Shown here: one piece after another, positions 19,933 to 31,970 of the stretch
Layout of the letters: each line of letters opens with the position of its first letter
How positions within the stretch are numbered: the first letter of the stretch is position 1
NCBI RefSeq assembly: GCF_000017565.1
Contig: NC_009719.1
Span: 1,612,001 to 1,676,000 of the forward strand
DNA from: Parvibaculum lavamentivorans DS-1
GTDB taxonomy: Bacteria; Pseudomonadota; Alphaproteobacteria; Parvibaculales; Parvibaculaceae
DNA length: 64,000 nucleotides
Direction: 5' to 3'
Made by a program: the position numbers and the translations under genes
Notes under the pieces: generated by a model
Told to the model about the DNA's origin: nothing
The model's database searches: none
The model's input: only the letters and a program-made list of their open reading frames with translations

Positions 19933-20666
19933 GCGAAAATGCAAAGCGCGGCATTCTCGTTACCGGTGCCAGCAAGGGCATCGGCCGCGCCATCGCGCTC
20001 CGCGTCGCACGCGATGGTTTCCCCGTCACCGTGCATTACGGTTCCGACAAGGCAGGCGCCGACGAAACGCGCCGCGCCATCGAGGAAGCCGGCGGCACGG
20101 CGCGCATCCTCGGCTTCGATATTGCGAACCGCGCCGCATCCCTTGCCGCCCTCGAAGCCGATCTCGCAGCCTATGGCGCTTATTGGGGCATCGTCCTCAA
20201 TGCGGGCATCGCGCGCGACAATGCATTCCCCGCCCTCACCGGCGAGGATTGGGACGGCGTCGTCGATACCAATCTCGGCGGCTTCTTCAATGTCGTCCAT
20301 CCGCTCGTCATGCCGATGATAAGGCGGCGCGATGGCGGCCGCGTCGTCACCATTTCGTCGGTCTCCGGCATCACCGGCAATCGCGGCCAGGTGAATTACA
20401 GCGCCGCCAAGGCCGGCATCATCGGCGCCACCAAGGCGCTGGCGGTCGAGCTCGCGACGCGGAAGATCACCGTCAATTGCGTGGCGCCCGGCGTCATAGA
20501 AACCGCTATGATCGAGGCGGCGCCGGTCGAGGAAATCCTGAAGATGATCCCGATGCAGCGTCTCGGGCAACCGGACGAGATCGCCGGCATCGTCGCCTTC
20601 ATTCTGTCGGATGAGGCGGGCTACATGACGCGGCAGGTCATATCGGTAAACGGGGGCATGTGCTGA
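19929..20666 (+). CDS. 3-ketoacyl-ACP reductase, SDR family (ApeQ-type)
   Basis: A 245-residue FabG-like short-chain dehydrogenase. It has the cofactor loop TGASKGIGRA at residues 13-22, LNAGIARDN, catalytic Ser in TISSVSG, and Tyr/Lys in YSAAKAG. The C terminus YMTRQVISVNGGMC is the FabG tetramer tail. It reduces the 3-keto group to the hydroxyl with NADPH in each extension cycle. Overlaps the dehydratase by 4 bases, and its last base is the first of the next ATG. Confidence 0.9.
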   Translation: MSENAKRGILVTGASKGIGRAIALRVARDGFPVTVHYGSDKAGADETRRAIEEAGGTARILGFDIANRAASLAALEADLAAYGAYWGIVLNAGIARDNAFPALTGEDWDGVVDTNLGGFFNVVHPLVMPMIRRRDGGRVVTISSVSGITGNRGQVNYSAAKAGIIGATKALAVELATRKITVNCVAPGVIETAMIEAAPVEEILKMIPMQRLGQPDEIAGIVAFILSDEAGYMTRQVISVNGGMC

Positions 20667-21892
20667 TGCGTCGGGTGGTGGTAACGGGCATGGCGGGGAT
20701 CACGCCGCTCGGCAGCGAATGGAGCGAGATCCGTACCGCCATGGCAGCCGGCCGCACCGGCGTCCGCTATATCGGCGATTGGGACAGGCTCGGCGATTTG
20801 AAGACGCGGCTCGGCGCACCGGCCGCCTGTTTCGAACATGACAGGATTTTTCCGCGCAAGAAGATGCGCTCCATGGGCCGCGTCGCCGCGCTCGCCGTGC
20901 ATTCGGCGGAGCAGGCGCTCGGTCATGCGGGTCTTGCGGAAGATCCCGTTCTCACCTCAGGCCGCACCGGCGTCGCCTTCGGTTCCTCCTATGGATCGAC
21001 CGAGCCGACAAAGGGCTTCGTCCATTTCATGGATACGGGCGAGGCGACCGGCCTCAGCGCCATGAGCTACATCAAGATGATGAGCCACACGGCGGCCATC
21101 AATATCGGCATCTTCTTCGGCCTGCAGGGCCGCGTCATCACCACGTCGTCGGCCTGCACGTCGGGCTCGCAGGCGGTCGGCTATTCCTACGAAGCCATCA
21201 AATACGGTCATGCGGATGTGATGATCGCCGGCGGCGCCGAAGAGCTTTGCCCCACCATGGCCATCGTCTTCGACACGCTCTTTGCGACAAGCTGCCATAA
21301 TGATGCGCCCGAAACCGCACCGCGTCCCTATGATCGCGACCGCGACGGCCTCGTCATCGGCGAAGGCGCCGCCTCGCTCATTCTCGAAGAGCGTGAACAT
21401 GCGCTGGCGCGCGGCGCAACGATCCTTGCCGAGATCGTCGGCTTCGGCACAAACATGGATGGTTCGCACGTCACCGATCCGAAATCGGAAACCATGGGCG
21501 GCGCGCTTGAATTGGCGCTCGCCGATGCCCGGTTGCCGGCGCAGGCCATCGGCTTCGTCAGCGGCCATGGCACCGCGACGCTGCAGGGCGATGTTGCCGA
21601 AACCATCGCCACCTCGCGCGTCCTCGGCCCCGCCGTGCCGATCCATTCGCTGAAAGGCTATTTCGGGCACTCGCTCGGCGCCTGCGGCGCCATCGAGGCC
21701 TGGCTCACCATCGAGATGATGCGCGAGAAAAGCTTCGCGCCCAATGTGAACCTGCGCAACGTCGACGAGAAATGCGGCGAGCTCGACTACATCGTCGGCG
21801 GCTTCCGCGACATCGATGCCGAATTCGCCATGTCCAACAATTTCGCTTTCGGCGGCGTCAACACCTCGCTGATCTTCAAGCGCCCGGCTTGA
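20666..21892 (+). CDS. beta-ketoacyl-ACP synthase (ApeR-type)
   Basis: A 408-residue ketosynthase, last gene of the APE run. Nucleophile Cys164 in TTSSACTSGSQAVG, His in VSGHGTATLQGD and His in LKGYFGHSLGACGA are all present, so it should be active. In studied APE systems the terminal KS is thought to carry out the first condensation with the starter; that role is transferred from the family. The KS/CLF and two KS genes lie at opposite ends of this operon. A 156-base gap without clear terminator separates it from the ABC exporter genes. Confidence 0.9.
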   Translation: MRRVVVTGMAGITPLGSEWSEIRTAMAAGRTGVRYIGDWDRLGDLKTRLGAPAACFEHDRIFPRKKMRSMGRVAALAVHSAEQALGHAGLAEDPVLTSGRTGVAFGSSYGSTEPTKGFVHFMDTGEATGLSAMSYIKMMSHTAAINIGIFFGLQGRVITTSSACTSGSQAVGYSYEAIKYGHADVMIAGGAEELCPTMAIVFDTLFATSCHNDAPETAPRPYDRDRDGLVIGEGAASLILEEREHALARGATILAEIVGFGTNMDGSHVTDPKSETMGGALELALADARLPAQAIGFVSGHGTATLQGDVAETIATSRVLGPAVPIHSLKGYFGHSLGACGAIEAWLTIEMMREKSFAPNVNLRNVDEKCGELDYIVGGFRDIDAEFAMSNNFAFGGVNTSLIFKRPA

Positions 21893-22048
21893 TGCCGCCC
21901 TCCGCCGCCGTGGCAAAGCCCGGCAGGCGGATCGCGCCGGGGGTTGAAGAAAAAATGTAAACCATGCTGTCTCATCTGTCCGCTGGCTGAGGCACCGGGG
22001 CCTTTGTGTCGCAGTGATTTTTCTCCGTAGAAAGCGTATCCTTTGCGG

Positions 22049-23122
22049 ATGCGGTATCTGAACCGAACCATGTTGCTGAGGTCATGGGCGGCGCTTGCGG
22101 CAGCGGTGGCCGCCTATTTCATCTGGCAATCCGTCAACAATGAGGGGCTCGCGGAAGGCTTCGCCAGCGGCAATGGGCGCATCGAGGCGGTGGAGATCGA
22201 CATTGCCGCGAAGACGCCCGGCCGGGTGCAGGAAATGTTCGTGGACGAAGGCGATTTCGTTACCGCCGGCGAGATACTGGTCAAGCTCGGTACCGCCTCG
22301 CTGGAAGCGCAGCTTCGTCAGGCCGAAGCGCAGTTGCACCAGGCGGTGATTGGCGTCGAAAGCGTGAAAAGCCAGGTGGAGCAGCGGCAGGCGGAAAAAG
22401 CCGCCGCCACGGCGGTCGTCGCGCAGCGCCGTGCCGAGCTGGACGCCGCGCAGAGCCGGCTCAACCGCACCGAACAACTCACCTCCAAAGGCACGGCCTC
22501 GCGCCAGACGCTGGATGATGATCGCGCGCGCTTTCAAGCGGCGAAGGCGGCGGTTAGCGCCGCCGAAGCGCAGCTCGCCGCGTCGGATGCGGCCATCGCC
22601 ACCGCGAAGTCGCAGGTCATCGGCGCCGAGGCGGAAGTAGAGGCCGGGCGCGCCACGATCGAGCGTCTCAAAGCCGACATAGAAGACGCCACCTTGCTCG
22701 CGCCGCGCGACGGACGCATCCAGTACCGGGTGACGCAGCCGGGCGAAGTCGTGGCGGCGGGCGGCAAGGTGCTGAACATGATCGACGTCAGCGACGTCTA
22801 CATGACGTTCTTCCTGCCGACCGATGCGGCGGGCCGCGTCGCGCTCGGCGCGGAAGTTCATCTCGTGCTCGACGCCGCGCCCCAGTATGTCATTCCCGCG
22901 ACAGCGACTTTCGTCGCCGACGTCGCGCAGTTCACGCCGAAGACGGTGGAGACGCTGGACGAGCGCGAGAAGCTCATGTTCCGCGTCAAGGCCTCCATCG
23001 ACCCCGACCTTCTCCGCAAGCATATCCGCAACGTGAAGACGGGACTGCCCGGCATGGCCTATGTGCGCCTCGATCCGCGCGTCGAATGGCCGGCCGAGTT
23101 GCAGGTCAAGCTGCCCCAATGA
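22049..23122 (+). CDS. HlyD-family periplasmic adaptor (YhiI-like)
   Basis: A 357-residue membrane fusion protein: one N-terminal membrane anchor (about residues 8-26), a lipoyl half-motif around [18 protein letters not shown], a long alpha-helical hairpin rich in Ala/Gln/Glu (85-215), then a beta-barrel segment ([16 protein letters not shown]). It links an inner-membrane ABC exporter to the periplasm or outer membrane. It forms an operon with the RbbA-like ATPase (ATGA overlap) and permease, matching the E. coli yhiI-rbbA-yhhJ order. ATG 22049 is a choice; ATG 22070 is also possible, and no strong ribosome-binding site helps. Confidence 0.85.
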   Translation: MRYLNRTMLLRSWAALAAAVAAYFIWQSVNNEGLAEGFASGNGRIEAVEIDIAAKTPGRVQEMFVDEGDFVTAGEILVKLGTASLEAQLRQAEAQLHQAVIGVESVKSQVEQRQAEKAAATAVVAQRRAELDAAQSRLNRTEQLTSKGTASRQTLDDDRARFQAAKAAVSAAEAQLAASDAAIATAKSQVIGAEAEVEAGRATIERLKADIEDATLLAPRDGRIQYRVTQPGEVVAAGGKVLNMIDVSDVYMTFFLPTDAAGRVALGAEVHLVLDAAPQYVIPATATFVADVAQFTPKTVETLDEREKLMFRVKASIDPDLLRKHIRNVKTGLPGMAYVRLDPRVEWPAELQVKLPQ

Positions 23123-25863
23123 CGGCCCCTCCGGCCGTCGCGCGTCTTCGGGATGTCACGCTGCAATATGGCCGGCAATATGCACTGCGGAACGTCACGC
23201 TCGATATTCCCGAAGGCGGAATGGTCGGACTGATCGGCCCGGACGGGGTCGGCAAATCGAGCCTTCTCTCGCTCGTCGCCGGTGCCCGCGCGCTGCAGCA
23301 GGGAAGCCTTGAGGTTTTCGGCGGCGACATGCGCAAGCCCGATCATCGCCGTGCCATCGGCCCGCGCATCGCCTACATGCCGCAGGGCCTCGGCAAGAAC
23401 CTCTATCCCACTCTGTCCGTCTTCGAGAATATCGATTTCTTCGGCCGTCTCTTCGGTCACGGTCGCGCGCAGCGTGAACGCCGGATTGCGGCACTTCTCG
23501 AAAGCACGGGCCTTGCGCCCTTCGCGGACCGCCCGGCGCAGAAACTTTCAGGCGGCATGAAGCAGAAGCTCAGCCTGTGCTGCGCGCTGATCCACGATCC
23601 GGATCTGCTTGTGCTCGACGAGCCCACCACGGGTGTCGATCCCTTGTCGCGCCGCCAGTTCTGGGAGCTGATCCAGCGTATCCGCGACGAGCGCCCGCAA
23701 ATGAGCGTGGTCGTCGCAACCGCCTATATGGAGGAGGCGGACCGGTTCGACTGGCTGGCGGCGATGGATGCAGGGCAGGTGCTTGCGACGGGGACGCCTG
23801 CCGAGCTCCGCGCCCGAACCGGGGCCGCCTCGCTCGAAGCGGCCTTCATCGCGCTGCTGCCGGAAGAAAAGCGCCGCGAGCATCGCCCCGTGGACATTCC
23901 GCCACGCGATGCCTCGGCTGACGGCGAGATCGCTATCGAGGCACGCGGCCTCACCATGCGTTTCGGTGATTTCACGGCGGTCGACAATGTGAGTTTCCGG
24001 ATCGAACGCGGCGAGATTTTCGGCTTCCTGGGCTCGAATGGCTGCGGCAAGACGACGACGATGAAGATGCTGACGGGCCTTCTGCCCGCGAGCGAGGGTC
24101 AGGCATGGCTGTTCGGCCAGCCGGTCGACAGTTACGGCATCGGCATCCGCCGCCGCGTCGGCTATATGTCGCAAGGCTTCTCGCTCTATACCGAACTCAC
24201 GGTGCGGCAGAATCTCGAGCTTCACGCGCGGCTCTTCGATGTGCCCGCGAGTGATATCCCGTCGCGTATCGACGAGATGATATCGCGCTTCGGCCTTGCC
24301 GACGTCATCGATCTCCTGCCGGAGAAGTTGCCGCTCGGCCAGCGCCAGCGCCTCTCTCTTGCGGTTGCCATGATCCACCGGCCGGAAATGCTGATCCTCG
24401 ACGAACCCACATCCGGCGTCGATCCGGTCGCGCGCGACAATTTCTGGCGCATGCTGGTGGAGCTTTCTCGGCGCGACAAGGTCACGATCTTCATTTCCAC
24501 CCATTTCATGAACGAGGCGGAGCGCTGCGATCGCATATCGCTGATGCATGCCGGCCGCGTTCTCGTCAGCGACACGCCCGCGAACATCGTCGAAAGCCAT
24601 GCCGCCGCCACGCTGGAAGATGCCTTTATCGCCTGCCTCAAGGAGGCTGGTGCCGGCGGCGAGGTCAGCGACGCACCGCTCGATCACGATATACTGGCGC
24701 AGGGCGAGGCGCAGGTGTCCGAGGAGAAGGCAACGCGACGCCGCTTCAGTCCAGGCCGCATGTTCAGCTACACGCGGCGCGAGGCGCTCGAACTGCAACG
24801 AGATCCGGTCCGTGCCACGCTCGCGCTGATCGGCAGTGTGATGTTGATGTTCGTGATCGGCTACGGCATCAATCTCGATGTCGAGGATATGAGTTTCGCC
24901 GTTCTCGACCGGGACCGCACGACGACAAGCCGCGACTACACGCTGAATATCGCGGGGTCGCGCTATTTCACGGAAGAACCCGAGATTGTCGACTATGCCG
25001 ATCTGGACAGGCGTATGCGCGCGGGCAAGCTTTCTCTTGCCATCGAAATACCGCCGGATTTCGCGCGTGACATTGCACGAGGGCGGCAGGTCAAGATAGG
25101 TGCCTGGATCGACGGCGCCATGCCGACGCGCGCCGAGACGATTCAGGGCTATGTCGCGGGCATGCATTCGCAATGGCTGAGAATGAAGGCGGTGGAGGAG
25201 GGCATTCCGGTGACAAGCCTCGTCACCATCGAAACGCGCTTTCGTTACAATCCCGATGTGAAGAGCATCGTTGCGATGGTGCCTGCGGTGATACCGCTCC
25301 TCCTGATGTTGATCCCGGCCATGCTCGCCGCGCTCAGCGTCGTGCGCGAAAAGGAGCTCGGCTCCATCGTCAATCTCTATGTGACGCCGGTCACGCGGCT
25401 CGAGTTTCTGCTCGGCAAGCAGCTTCCCTATGTCGCGCTCGCCATGCTGAATTTCGTGCTGCTGGCTCTCTTCGCGGTCCTGTTCTTCGGCGTGCCGGTG
25501 AAGGGAAGCGTCCTCACGCTTACGGCGGCGACGTTTCTCTATGTCCTGTCCTCCACCGCCATGGGCCTCCTGATCTCGTCTCTCATGCGCAGCCAGATCG
25601 CCGCTATTTTCGGCACCGCGATCCTCACCATCCTGCCGGCCGCGCAATTCTCCGGCCTCATCGATCCCGTCTCCTCGCTCGAAGGTGTGGGGGCGCTGAT
25701 CGGGCAGGTCTATCCGACGACGTATTACCTTACCATCGTGCGCGGCACCTTTTCCAAGGCGCTCGATTTCAGCGATCTGCAGGCTTCCTTCGTGCCGCTT
25801 CTCATCGCTGCTCCGGTGCTGATCTGTCTCAGTGCCTTGTTCCTGAAAAAGCAGGAGCGCTGA
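23119..25863 (+). CDS. rbbA: RbbA-like fused ABC ATPase and permease
   Basis: A 914-residue protein with two ATPase domains and an ABC-2 permease. The first (residues 5-265) has Walker [11 protein letters not shown], signature [11 protein letters not shown] and Walker [13 protein letters not shown]. The second (about 280-505) has [11 protein letters not shown], a degenerate signature [11 protein letters not shown] and [12 protein letters not shown]. Residues about 540-914 contain one early helix, a large extracytoplasmic loop and five C-terminal helices ([17 protein letters not shown]). This is the RbbA/YhiH architecture; the degenerate second signature is usual in that family. It presumably exports a substrate with the adaptor and the downstream permease. 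The ribosome-associated role claimed for E. coli RbbA is not testable here. Confidence 0.9.
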   Translation: MTAPPAVARLRDVTLQYGRQYALRNVTLDIPEGGMVGLIGPDGVGKSSLLSLVAGARALQQGSLEVFGGDMRKPDHRRAIGPRIAYMPQGLGKNLYPTLSVFENIDFFGRLFGHGRAQRERRIAALLESTGLAPFADRPAQKLSGGMKQKLSLCCALIHDPDLLVLDEPTTGVDPLSRRQFWELIQRIRDERPQMSVVVATAYMEEADRFDWLAAMDAGQVLATGTPAELRARTGAASLEAAFIALLPEEKRREHRPVDIPPRDASADGEIAIEARGLTMRFGDFTAVDNVSFRIERGEIFGFLGSNGCGKTTTMKMLTGLLPASEGQAWLFGQPVDSYGIGIRRRVGYMSQGFSLYTELTVRQNLELHARLFDVPASDIPSRIDEMISRFGLADVIDLLPEKLPLGQRQRLSLAVAMIHRPEMLILDEPTSGVDPVARDNFWRMLVELSRRDKVTIFISTHFMNEAERCDRISLMHAGRVLVSDTPANIVESHAAATLEDAFIACLKEAGAGGEVSDAPLDHDILAQGEAQVSEEKATRRRFSPGRMFSYTRREALELQRDPVRATLALIGSVMLMFVIGYGINLDVEDMSFAVLDRDRTTTSRDYTLNIAGSRYFTEEPEIVDYADLDRRMRAGKLSLAIEIPPDFARDIARGRQVKIGAWIDGAMPTRAETIQGYVAGMHSQWLRMKAVEEGIPVTSLVTIETRFRYNPDVKSIVAMVPAVIPLLLMLIPAMLAALSVVREKELGSIVNLYVTPVTRLEFLLGKQLPYVALAMLNFVLLALFAVLFFGVPVKGSVLTLTAATFLYVLSSTAMGLLISSLMRSQIAAIFGTAILTILPAAQFSGLIDPVSSLEGVGALIGQVYPTTYYLTIVRGTFSKALDFSDLQASFVPLLIAAPVLICLSALFLKKQER

Positions 25864-25866
25864 GCC

Positions 25867-26988
25867 ATGCGTGTCGCCAATATATTCAATCTGGGCGTGA
25901 AGGAGCTTCGCAGCCTCGGCCGCGATCCGACCATGTTGTTGCTGATCGTCTATGCCTTCACGCTCGCCATTTACGCGGCGGCCACCGCCATGCCGGAAGC
26001 ACTCAACAAGGCGGCTATAGCGATCGTCGACGAGGACCGCTCGCCGCTCTCGGCTCGCATCGTGGATGCTTTCTACCCGCCTTATTTCATCACCCCATCG
26101 CTGATCGATCAGGCCGAGATGGATGCGCGCATGGATTCAGGCCTCGACACATTTGCGCTCGACATCCCGCCCAATTTCCAGCGCGACGTGCTGGCGGGGC
26201 GCATTCCTGTCATCCAGCTCAATGTCGATGCGACGCGCATGACGCAGGCCTTCACCGGCAGCAGCTATATCCAGTCCATCGTGACGGGCGAGGTCACGAG
26301 CTTTGCCCGGCGCTACCGGGCGGATACGGAACTGCCCGTCGATCTCGAATTGCGCGCCCGCTTCAATCCGGAGCTCAACAAGTCCTGGTTCGGCTCCGTC
26401 ATGGAGGTCATCAACAATGTGACGCTGCTCTCCATCGTGCTGACAGGGGCGGCGCTCATCCGCGAGCGCGAGCACGGCACCATCGAGCATCTCCTCGTCA
26501 TGCCGGTCACGCCGTTCGAGATCATGACGGCCAAACTCTGGGCGATGGCACTGGTCGTGCTTACTGCCTGTGCGTTCTCGCTCATCTTTGTCGTGGAGGG
26601 ATTTCTCTCCGTGCCGATCGAGGGTTCGATTGCGCTTTTTCTCGTGGGCGCGCTCTTCCATCTCTTCGCCACGACGTCGATGGGTATTTTCCTCGGCACC
26701 ATCGCGCGCTCCATGCCCCAGTTCGGACTTCTCATCATCCTCATCCTGGTGCCGCTCGAAATGCTTTCGGGCGGCACGACGCCACGCGAAAGCATGCCGG
26801 ATACCGTGCGCTATCTCATGCTCGCCGCGCCGACCACGCATTTCGTGATGTTGGCGCAGGCCATTCTCTATCGGGGCGCCGGCTTCTCCGTGGTCTGGCC
26901 GCAATTCCTGGCATTGGCGCTGATCGGCTCGGCGCTCTTCAGCTATGCGCTCGCCCGCTTCCGCTCCACGATCTCCACGATGACGTGA
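25867..26988 (+). CDS. ABC-2 type permease (YhhJ-like)
   Basis: A 373-residue inner-membrane permease. It has one N-terminal helix (residues 22-42), an extracytoplasmic domain to about residue 170, then five helices including LFHLFATTSMGIFLGTIARSM. EREHGTIEHLLVMPVTPFEI is the conserved coupling segment of this group. It follows the RbbA-like gene by 3 bases and completes the adaptor-ATPase-permease exporter. The last 50 bases are overlapped on the other strand by the apparent tail of the epimerase gene, probably because that tail is frameshifted. Confidence 0.9.
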   Translation: MRVANIFNLGVKELRSLGRDPTMLLLIVYAFTLAIYAAATAMPEALNKAAIAIVDEDRSPLSARIVDAFYPPYFITPSLIDQAEMDARMDSGLDTFALDIPPNFQRDVLAGRIPVIQLNVDATRMTQAFTGSSYIQSIVTGEVTSFARRYRADTELPVDLELRARFNPELNKSWFGSVMEVINNVTLLSIVLTGAALIREREHGTIEHLLVMPVTPFEIMTAKLWAMALVVLTACAFSLIFVVEGFLSVPIEGSIALFLVGALFHLFATTSMGIFLGTIARSMPQFGLLIILILVPLEMLSGGTTPRESMPDTVRYLMLAAPTTHFVMLAQAILYRGAGFSVVWPQFLALALIGSALFSYALARFRSTISTMT

Positions 26989-28033
26989 GCGGCGGCCCCG
27001 GTTCCGGCGCGTCGAAGGATGCGGCATCCGTCATCCCGTCGGTTGCATCGCCGCGAGCCCTTCTTCCGCGGTCACCAGGGGCATATCCGAGTTCGCTGCG
27101 GGCGCGCGCGATATTGAGCGTAAAGTCCTTGCCGATCAGGCGCAGCATCTGCCGTGTGATGGGGGGCTCGCCTCTCAGGCGGAAGAGGCGCCAGACGGCT
27201 CCCATGATACCGGCCATCGTCCAGGCCAGACCGAAAGCAACGGTGCGGTCCCCGGGCTCGACGCCGCGGCTGGCCAGGAGGTGCGAGAGGAACGCCTTGA
27301 GCGTCGTATCCGCGTCGTCCGAAACGAAATAGGCCTGACCTCCCTTGCCGTGATCGGCGGCGAGAATCACGGCATGGCAGAGATTCTCCACATGACATGT
27401 GGACATCGCCTGACTGCCGCCCGCCACCCATTGGAACTGGCCGGCCTTCACTGTCTCGACCATGTGGTCGAGCGCCGGCATGTCGGGGCCCCAGATAAAA
27501 GGCGGGCGGATTGCCACCGTCGTAAAGCCTTCGCGGCGTCCGTTGGCGGCAAGCACGATCTTCTCGGCTGCGGCCTTGGTTGCCGAGTAGGGGGCAAACC
27601 GCATGCGGTGCAGCGGAAGATCTTCGGTCGCCTGCATTTGCGGCTCCGGGCGTCCCATGACGACGGCGGCGGCGCTGACATAGACGACCCGGCGGACACC
27701 TGCGCGTTCGGCCGCGGCGATCACGTTGCGCGCGCCACCGACATTGATCGCGCGGAACACTCGCTTTGGTCCCCAGAGTTTGAAATGGGCGGCGACGTGA
27801 AAGACCGTGTCCACCCCATCCATGGCCCGCGCAAGCGCCGCTTTATCGGTGAGGTCGGCCTCTTTCGGTTCGGCCCCAAGTGCCTCGACGGCGGCGAGGC
27901 TTTGGGCCGACCGGCCGATGGCACGGACCCGCCAACCCTCGGAGATCAGCCGGGAAATGAGGTGCCCCCCGACGAAGCCTGATCCGCCGGTCACCAGGGC
28001 GATCCGGTGCGGGACTGTTTGCTCAGAAGTCAT
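26939..28033 (-). CDS. NAD-dependent epimerase/3-beta-hydroxysteroid dehydrogenase-like protein, tail probably frameshifted
   Basis: An extended-SDR enzyme of 364 residues as read. It has the Rossmann motif ALVTGGSGFVGGHL at residues 12-25, HVAAHFKLWG, catalytic Ser region VYVSAAAV and YSATKAAAEK. The sugar or sterol-like substrate is unknown. After ELGYAP the frame gives an Arg-rich tail that runs into the yhhJ 3' end. Shifting one frame at the C run (27078-27081) instead gives LVTAEEGLAAMQPTG and a stop at 27031-27033, which is how family members normally end. A 1-base gain or 2-base loss is therefore likely. Start chosen at ATG 28033 (MTSEQTV); an upstream extension is unlike the family. 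Divergent from a TetR gene. Confidence 0.8.
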   Translation of the reverse strand: MTSEQTVPHRIALVTGGSGFVGGHLISRLISEGWRVRAIGRSAQSLAAVEALGAEPKEADLTDKAALARAMDGVDTVFHVAAHFKLWGPKRVFRAINVGGARNVIAAAERAGVRRVVYVSAAAVVMGRPEPQMQATEDLPLHRMRFAPYSATKAAAEKIVLAANGRREGFTTVAIRPPFIWGPDMPALDHMVETVKAGQFQWVAGGSQAMSTCHVENLCHAVILAADHGKGGQAYFVSDDADTTLKAFLSHLLASRGVEPGDRTVAFGLAWTMAGIMGAVWRLFRLRGEPPITRQMLRLIGKDFTLNIARARSELGYAPGDRGRRARGDATDGMTDAASFDAPEPGPPLTSSWRSWSGSGRAHS

Positions 28034-28104
28034 GTGCTTGCTCCGTGGTTGGACACAGGGAGCTTGGCAGAGCTGAGGGTGATACACAATACAAAATATG
28101 AAAT

Positions 28105-28120
28105 ATGTTACATGTTGCAT
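28105..28120. promoter_or_regulatory. candidate TetR operator in divergent promoter region
   Basis: An imperfect palindrome ATGTTACATGTTGCAT centred on ACATGT, inside an AT-rich stretch (28085-28125) that contrasts with the GC-rich surroundings. It lies between the divergent epimerase-like and TetR genes (118-base gap), where an autoregulatory operator is expected. Assignment is by position and symmetry only. Confidence 0.4.
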
Positions 28121-28151
28121 TCTATTGAGCCGTTGCGTAAGAACTGATCCC

Positions 28152-28772
28152 ATGGATACCGCCGAACCCAGCCAGCGCGATCGCATCCTGCAGGCCGCAA
28201 CCGACCTGATCCGCCGCTTTGGCGAAGCGAAGACAAACGTGGTGGATATCGCCCAGGCCATGGGTCTGTCGCATTCGGCGATCTACCGGCATTTCCGGTC
28301 CAAGGCCGAAATTTTCGATGCGTTGGCTGAAGCGACGATGGCCGAGGAGGCGGTGCTTGCCGAAACCTTCGTCGAGGCCGATGGACCTGCTTCCGCCCGC
28401 CTGTTGGCGCTGGTTCTCGCACTCCACCAGAGCAAGTGTCGGAAATACGCTCAGGACGCCGAGATGCACGCGCTCTACCGGCGCATCCTGGAAGAGCGCC
28501 CCGACCTCGTTCTCGATTACGCGCAGAGGATGACGGGCCTCGTCCGCAGGATCATTGCCGACGGCGTGGAAAGGCGCGAGTTCGTCGTCGACGATCCGGA
28601 TATTGCGGCAGGGGTCGTGCGCGACGCCGTTACCGTTTTCGTCCACCCGGCCCATGTCGAAGCTGCGGCGAAGGCGGGCATCGACATGGAATCCGGGCTG
28701 AGGAACTTGATGAAGGTGATCCTGCGCGGCCTGTCGTCAAGCTGGCCTGAGGAGCGTGCGGCGCCGCGTTGA
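28152..28772 (+). CDS. TetR/AcrR family transcriptional regulator
   Basis: A 206-residue repressor-type regulator. The N-terminal helix-turn-helix covers residues 10-55 (ILQAATDLIRRFGEAKTNV, then MGLSHSAIYRHFRSKAEIF), the textbook TetR pattern. The C-terminal ligand domain ends near residue 195. It is transcribed away from the epimerase-like gene and probably controls it and itself through the shared AT-rich spacer. Ligand unknown. The start at ATG 28152 has a poor ribosome-binding site; a TTG/ATG extension upstream (28098) is less family-like. It ends at a bidirectional terminator shared with katG. Confidence 0.9.
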   Translation: MDTAEPSQRDRILQAATDLIRRFGEAKTNVVDIAQAMGLSHSAIYRHFRSKAEIFDALAEATMAEEAVLAETFVEADGPASARLLALVLALHQSKCRKYAQDAEMHALYRRILEERPDLVLDYAQRMTGLVRRIIADGVERREFVVDDPDIAAGVVRDAVTVFVHPAHVEAAAKAGIDMESGLRNLMKVILRGLSSSWPEERAAPR

Positions 28773-28809
28773 GTGTCCGCCGTCCGTCAGCGGCTGAAAC
28801 TTCCAGAAC

Positions 28810-28850
28810 AAAAACGCCGCCCCCGGATTTCTCCGGGGACGGCTCATTTT
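28810..28850. terminator. bidirectional terminator between tetR-type gene and katG
   Basis: Stem of 12 bp with one A-C mismatch (GCCGCCCCCGGA 28816-28827 / TCCGGGGACGGC 28832-28843), loop TTTC. It is flanked by AAAAA on the left and ATTTTGTTT on the right, so it can stop transcription from both convergent genes. Confidence 0.85.
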
Positions 28851-28872
28851 GTTTCGCACCTGAGGTGCAGCG

Positions 28873-31206
<2,334 letters not shown>

Positions 31207-31887
31207 TTAACCGGCCTTCTTCCTGAAGCCCATGTTGAAGCTGATGGAAACCCGCGATTCCTCGCTGCGGTTCGGCTGCACCGAATGCTGCAGCCAGCCG
31301 GGGAAGATCAGCAGCAGCCCTTCCTTGCCCTTGTATTCCATCGCTTGCGTGTTCGCGCGCGTGCGCTCCTTCACCGGAAAGGTGCTCATCACCCGTTCGC
31401 GCACCGGATCGTAGAATTCGATATTGCCGCAAAGCGGCGGCACCTTCGCGTAATAGGCGCCCGACAGGATCGAGTTCGGGTGCACATGCGCCTTGTTGAA
31501 GTCGCCCGGGCCGTTCCGGTTCAGCCACATCTCCTGGAAAATCAGTTCGAAGCGGTCGAAGTCGAACGACAGATGCGTCGCGCAGCCGGCACAGGCATTG
31601 CCGATGATGCGCCTGATCTCGCTCAGTTCCGGCCGCAGGTGAAGGTCGGCGGCGCTGTGCCAGCCGCCCACATTGGAGCGCGTGATGGCGCGGTCGTTCG
31701 CCTCCAGTTCCTCCAGAACGGACAGAATATGCGCGTTGATGCGCTCATGATCCGGCACATGCCGCGACCATACCGGCGCCGGAAACCAGGTTTCGGGGGC
31801 AAAGCCCGGGCGCTTTTCCTGTGCGGGCGCGGGCTTTCCCGCCTTCGCCTGCACCTCCTTCAACGCGCCTTTCCGCGGCGCGCTCAT
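31207..31887 (-). CDS. putative 2OG-Fe(II) oxygenase (TIGR02466-like)
   Basis: A 226-residue protein resembling the TIGR02466/PF13759 putative 2-oxoglutarate/Fe(II) oxygenases. HVHPNSILSGAYYAKVP near residue 140 supplies a candidate metal His (HxHPN), LLIFPGWLQHSVQPN near 200 the second His, and SRVSISFNMGF the C-terminal oxoglutarate-binding region. The N-terminal 30 residues are basic and look disordered. Substrate unknown. ATG 31887 was chosen for the AAGGGAG upstream. It is transcribed away from the TIGR03032-like gene across a 192-base spacer, suggesting joint regulation. Confidence 0.82.
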   Translation of the reverse strand: MSAPRKGALKEVQAKAGKPAPAQEKRPGFAPETWFPAPVWSRHVPDHERINAHILSVLEELEANDRAITRSNVGGWHSAADLHLRPELSEIRRIIGNACAGCATHLSFDFDRFELIFQEMWLNRNGPGDFNKAHVHPNSILSGAYYAKVPPLCGNIEFYDPVRERVMSTFPVKERTRANTQAMEYKGKEGLLLIFPGWLQHSVQPNRSEESRVSISFNMGFRKKAG

Positions 31888-31970
31888 GGCCTTGCTCCCT
31901 TTTCGATAGCTGCGGAAATGGAGCCAATAGAAGTCGAGAATCTTCGCGTGCCCATGCTGCAATGTGTCCT

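Noticed and set aside
23548-25647. 699-residue frame antisense to the RbbA-like gene
   Set aside because: Arg/His-rich composition typical of antisense frames in GC-rich DNA; sense frame has complete ABC motifs.
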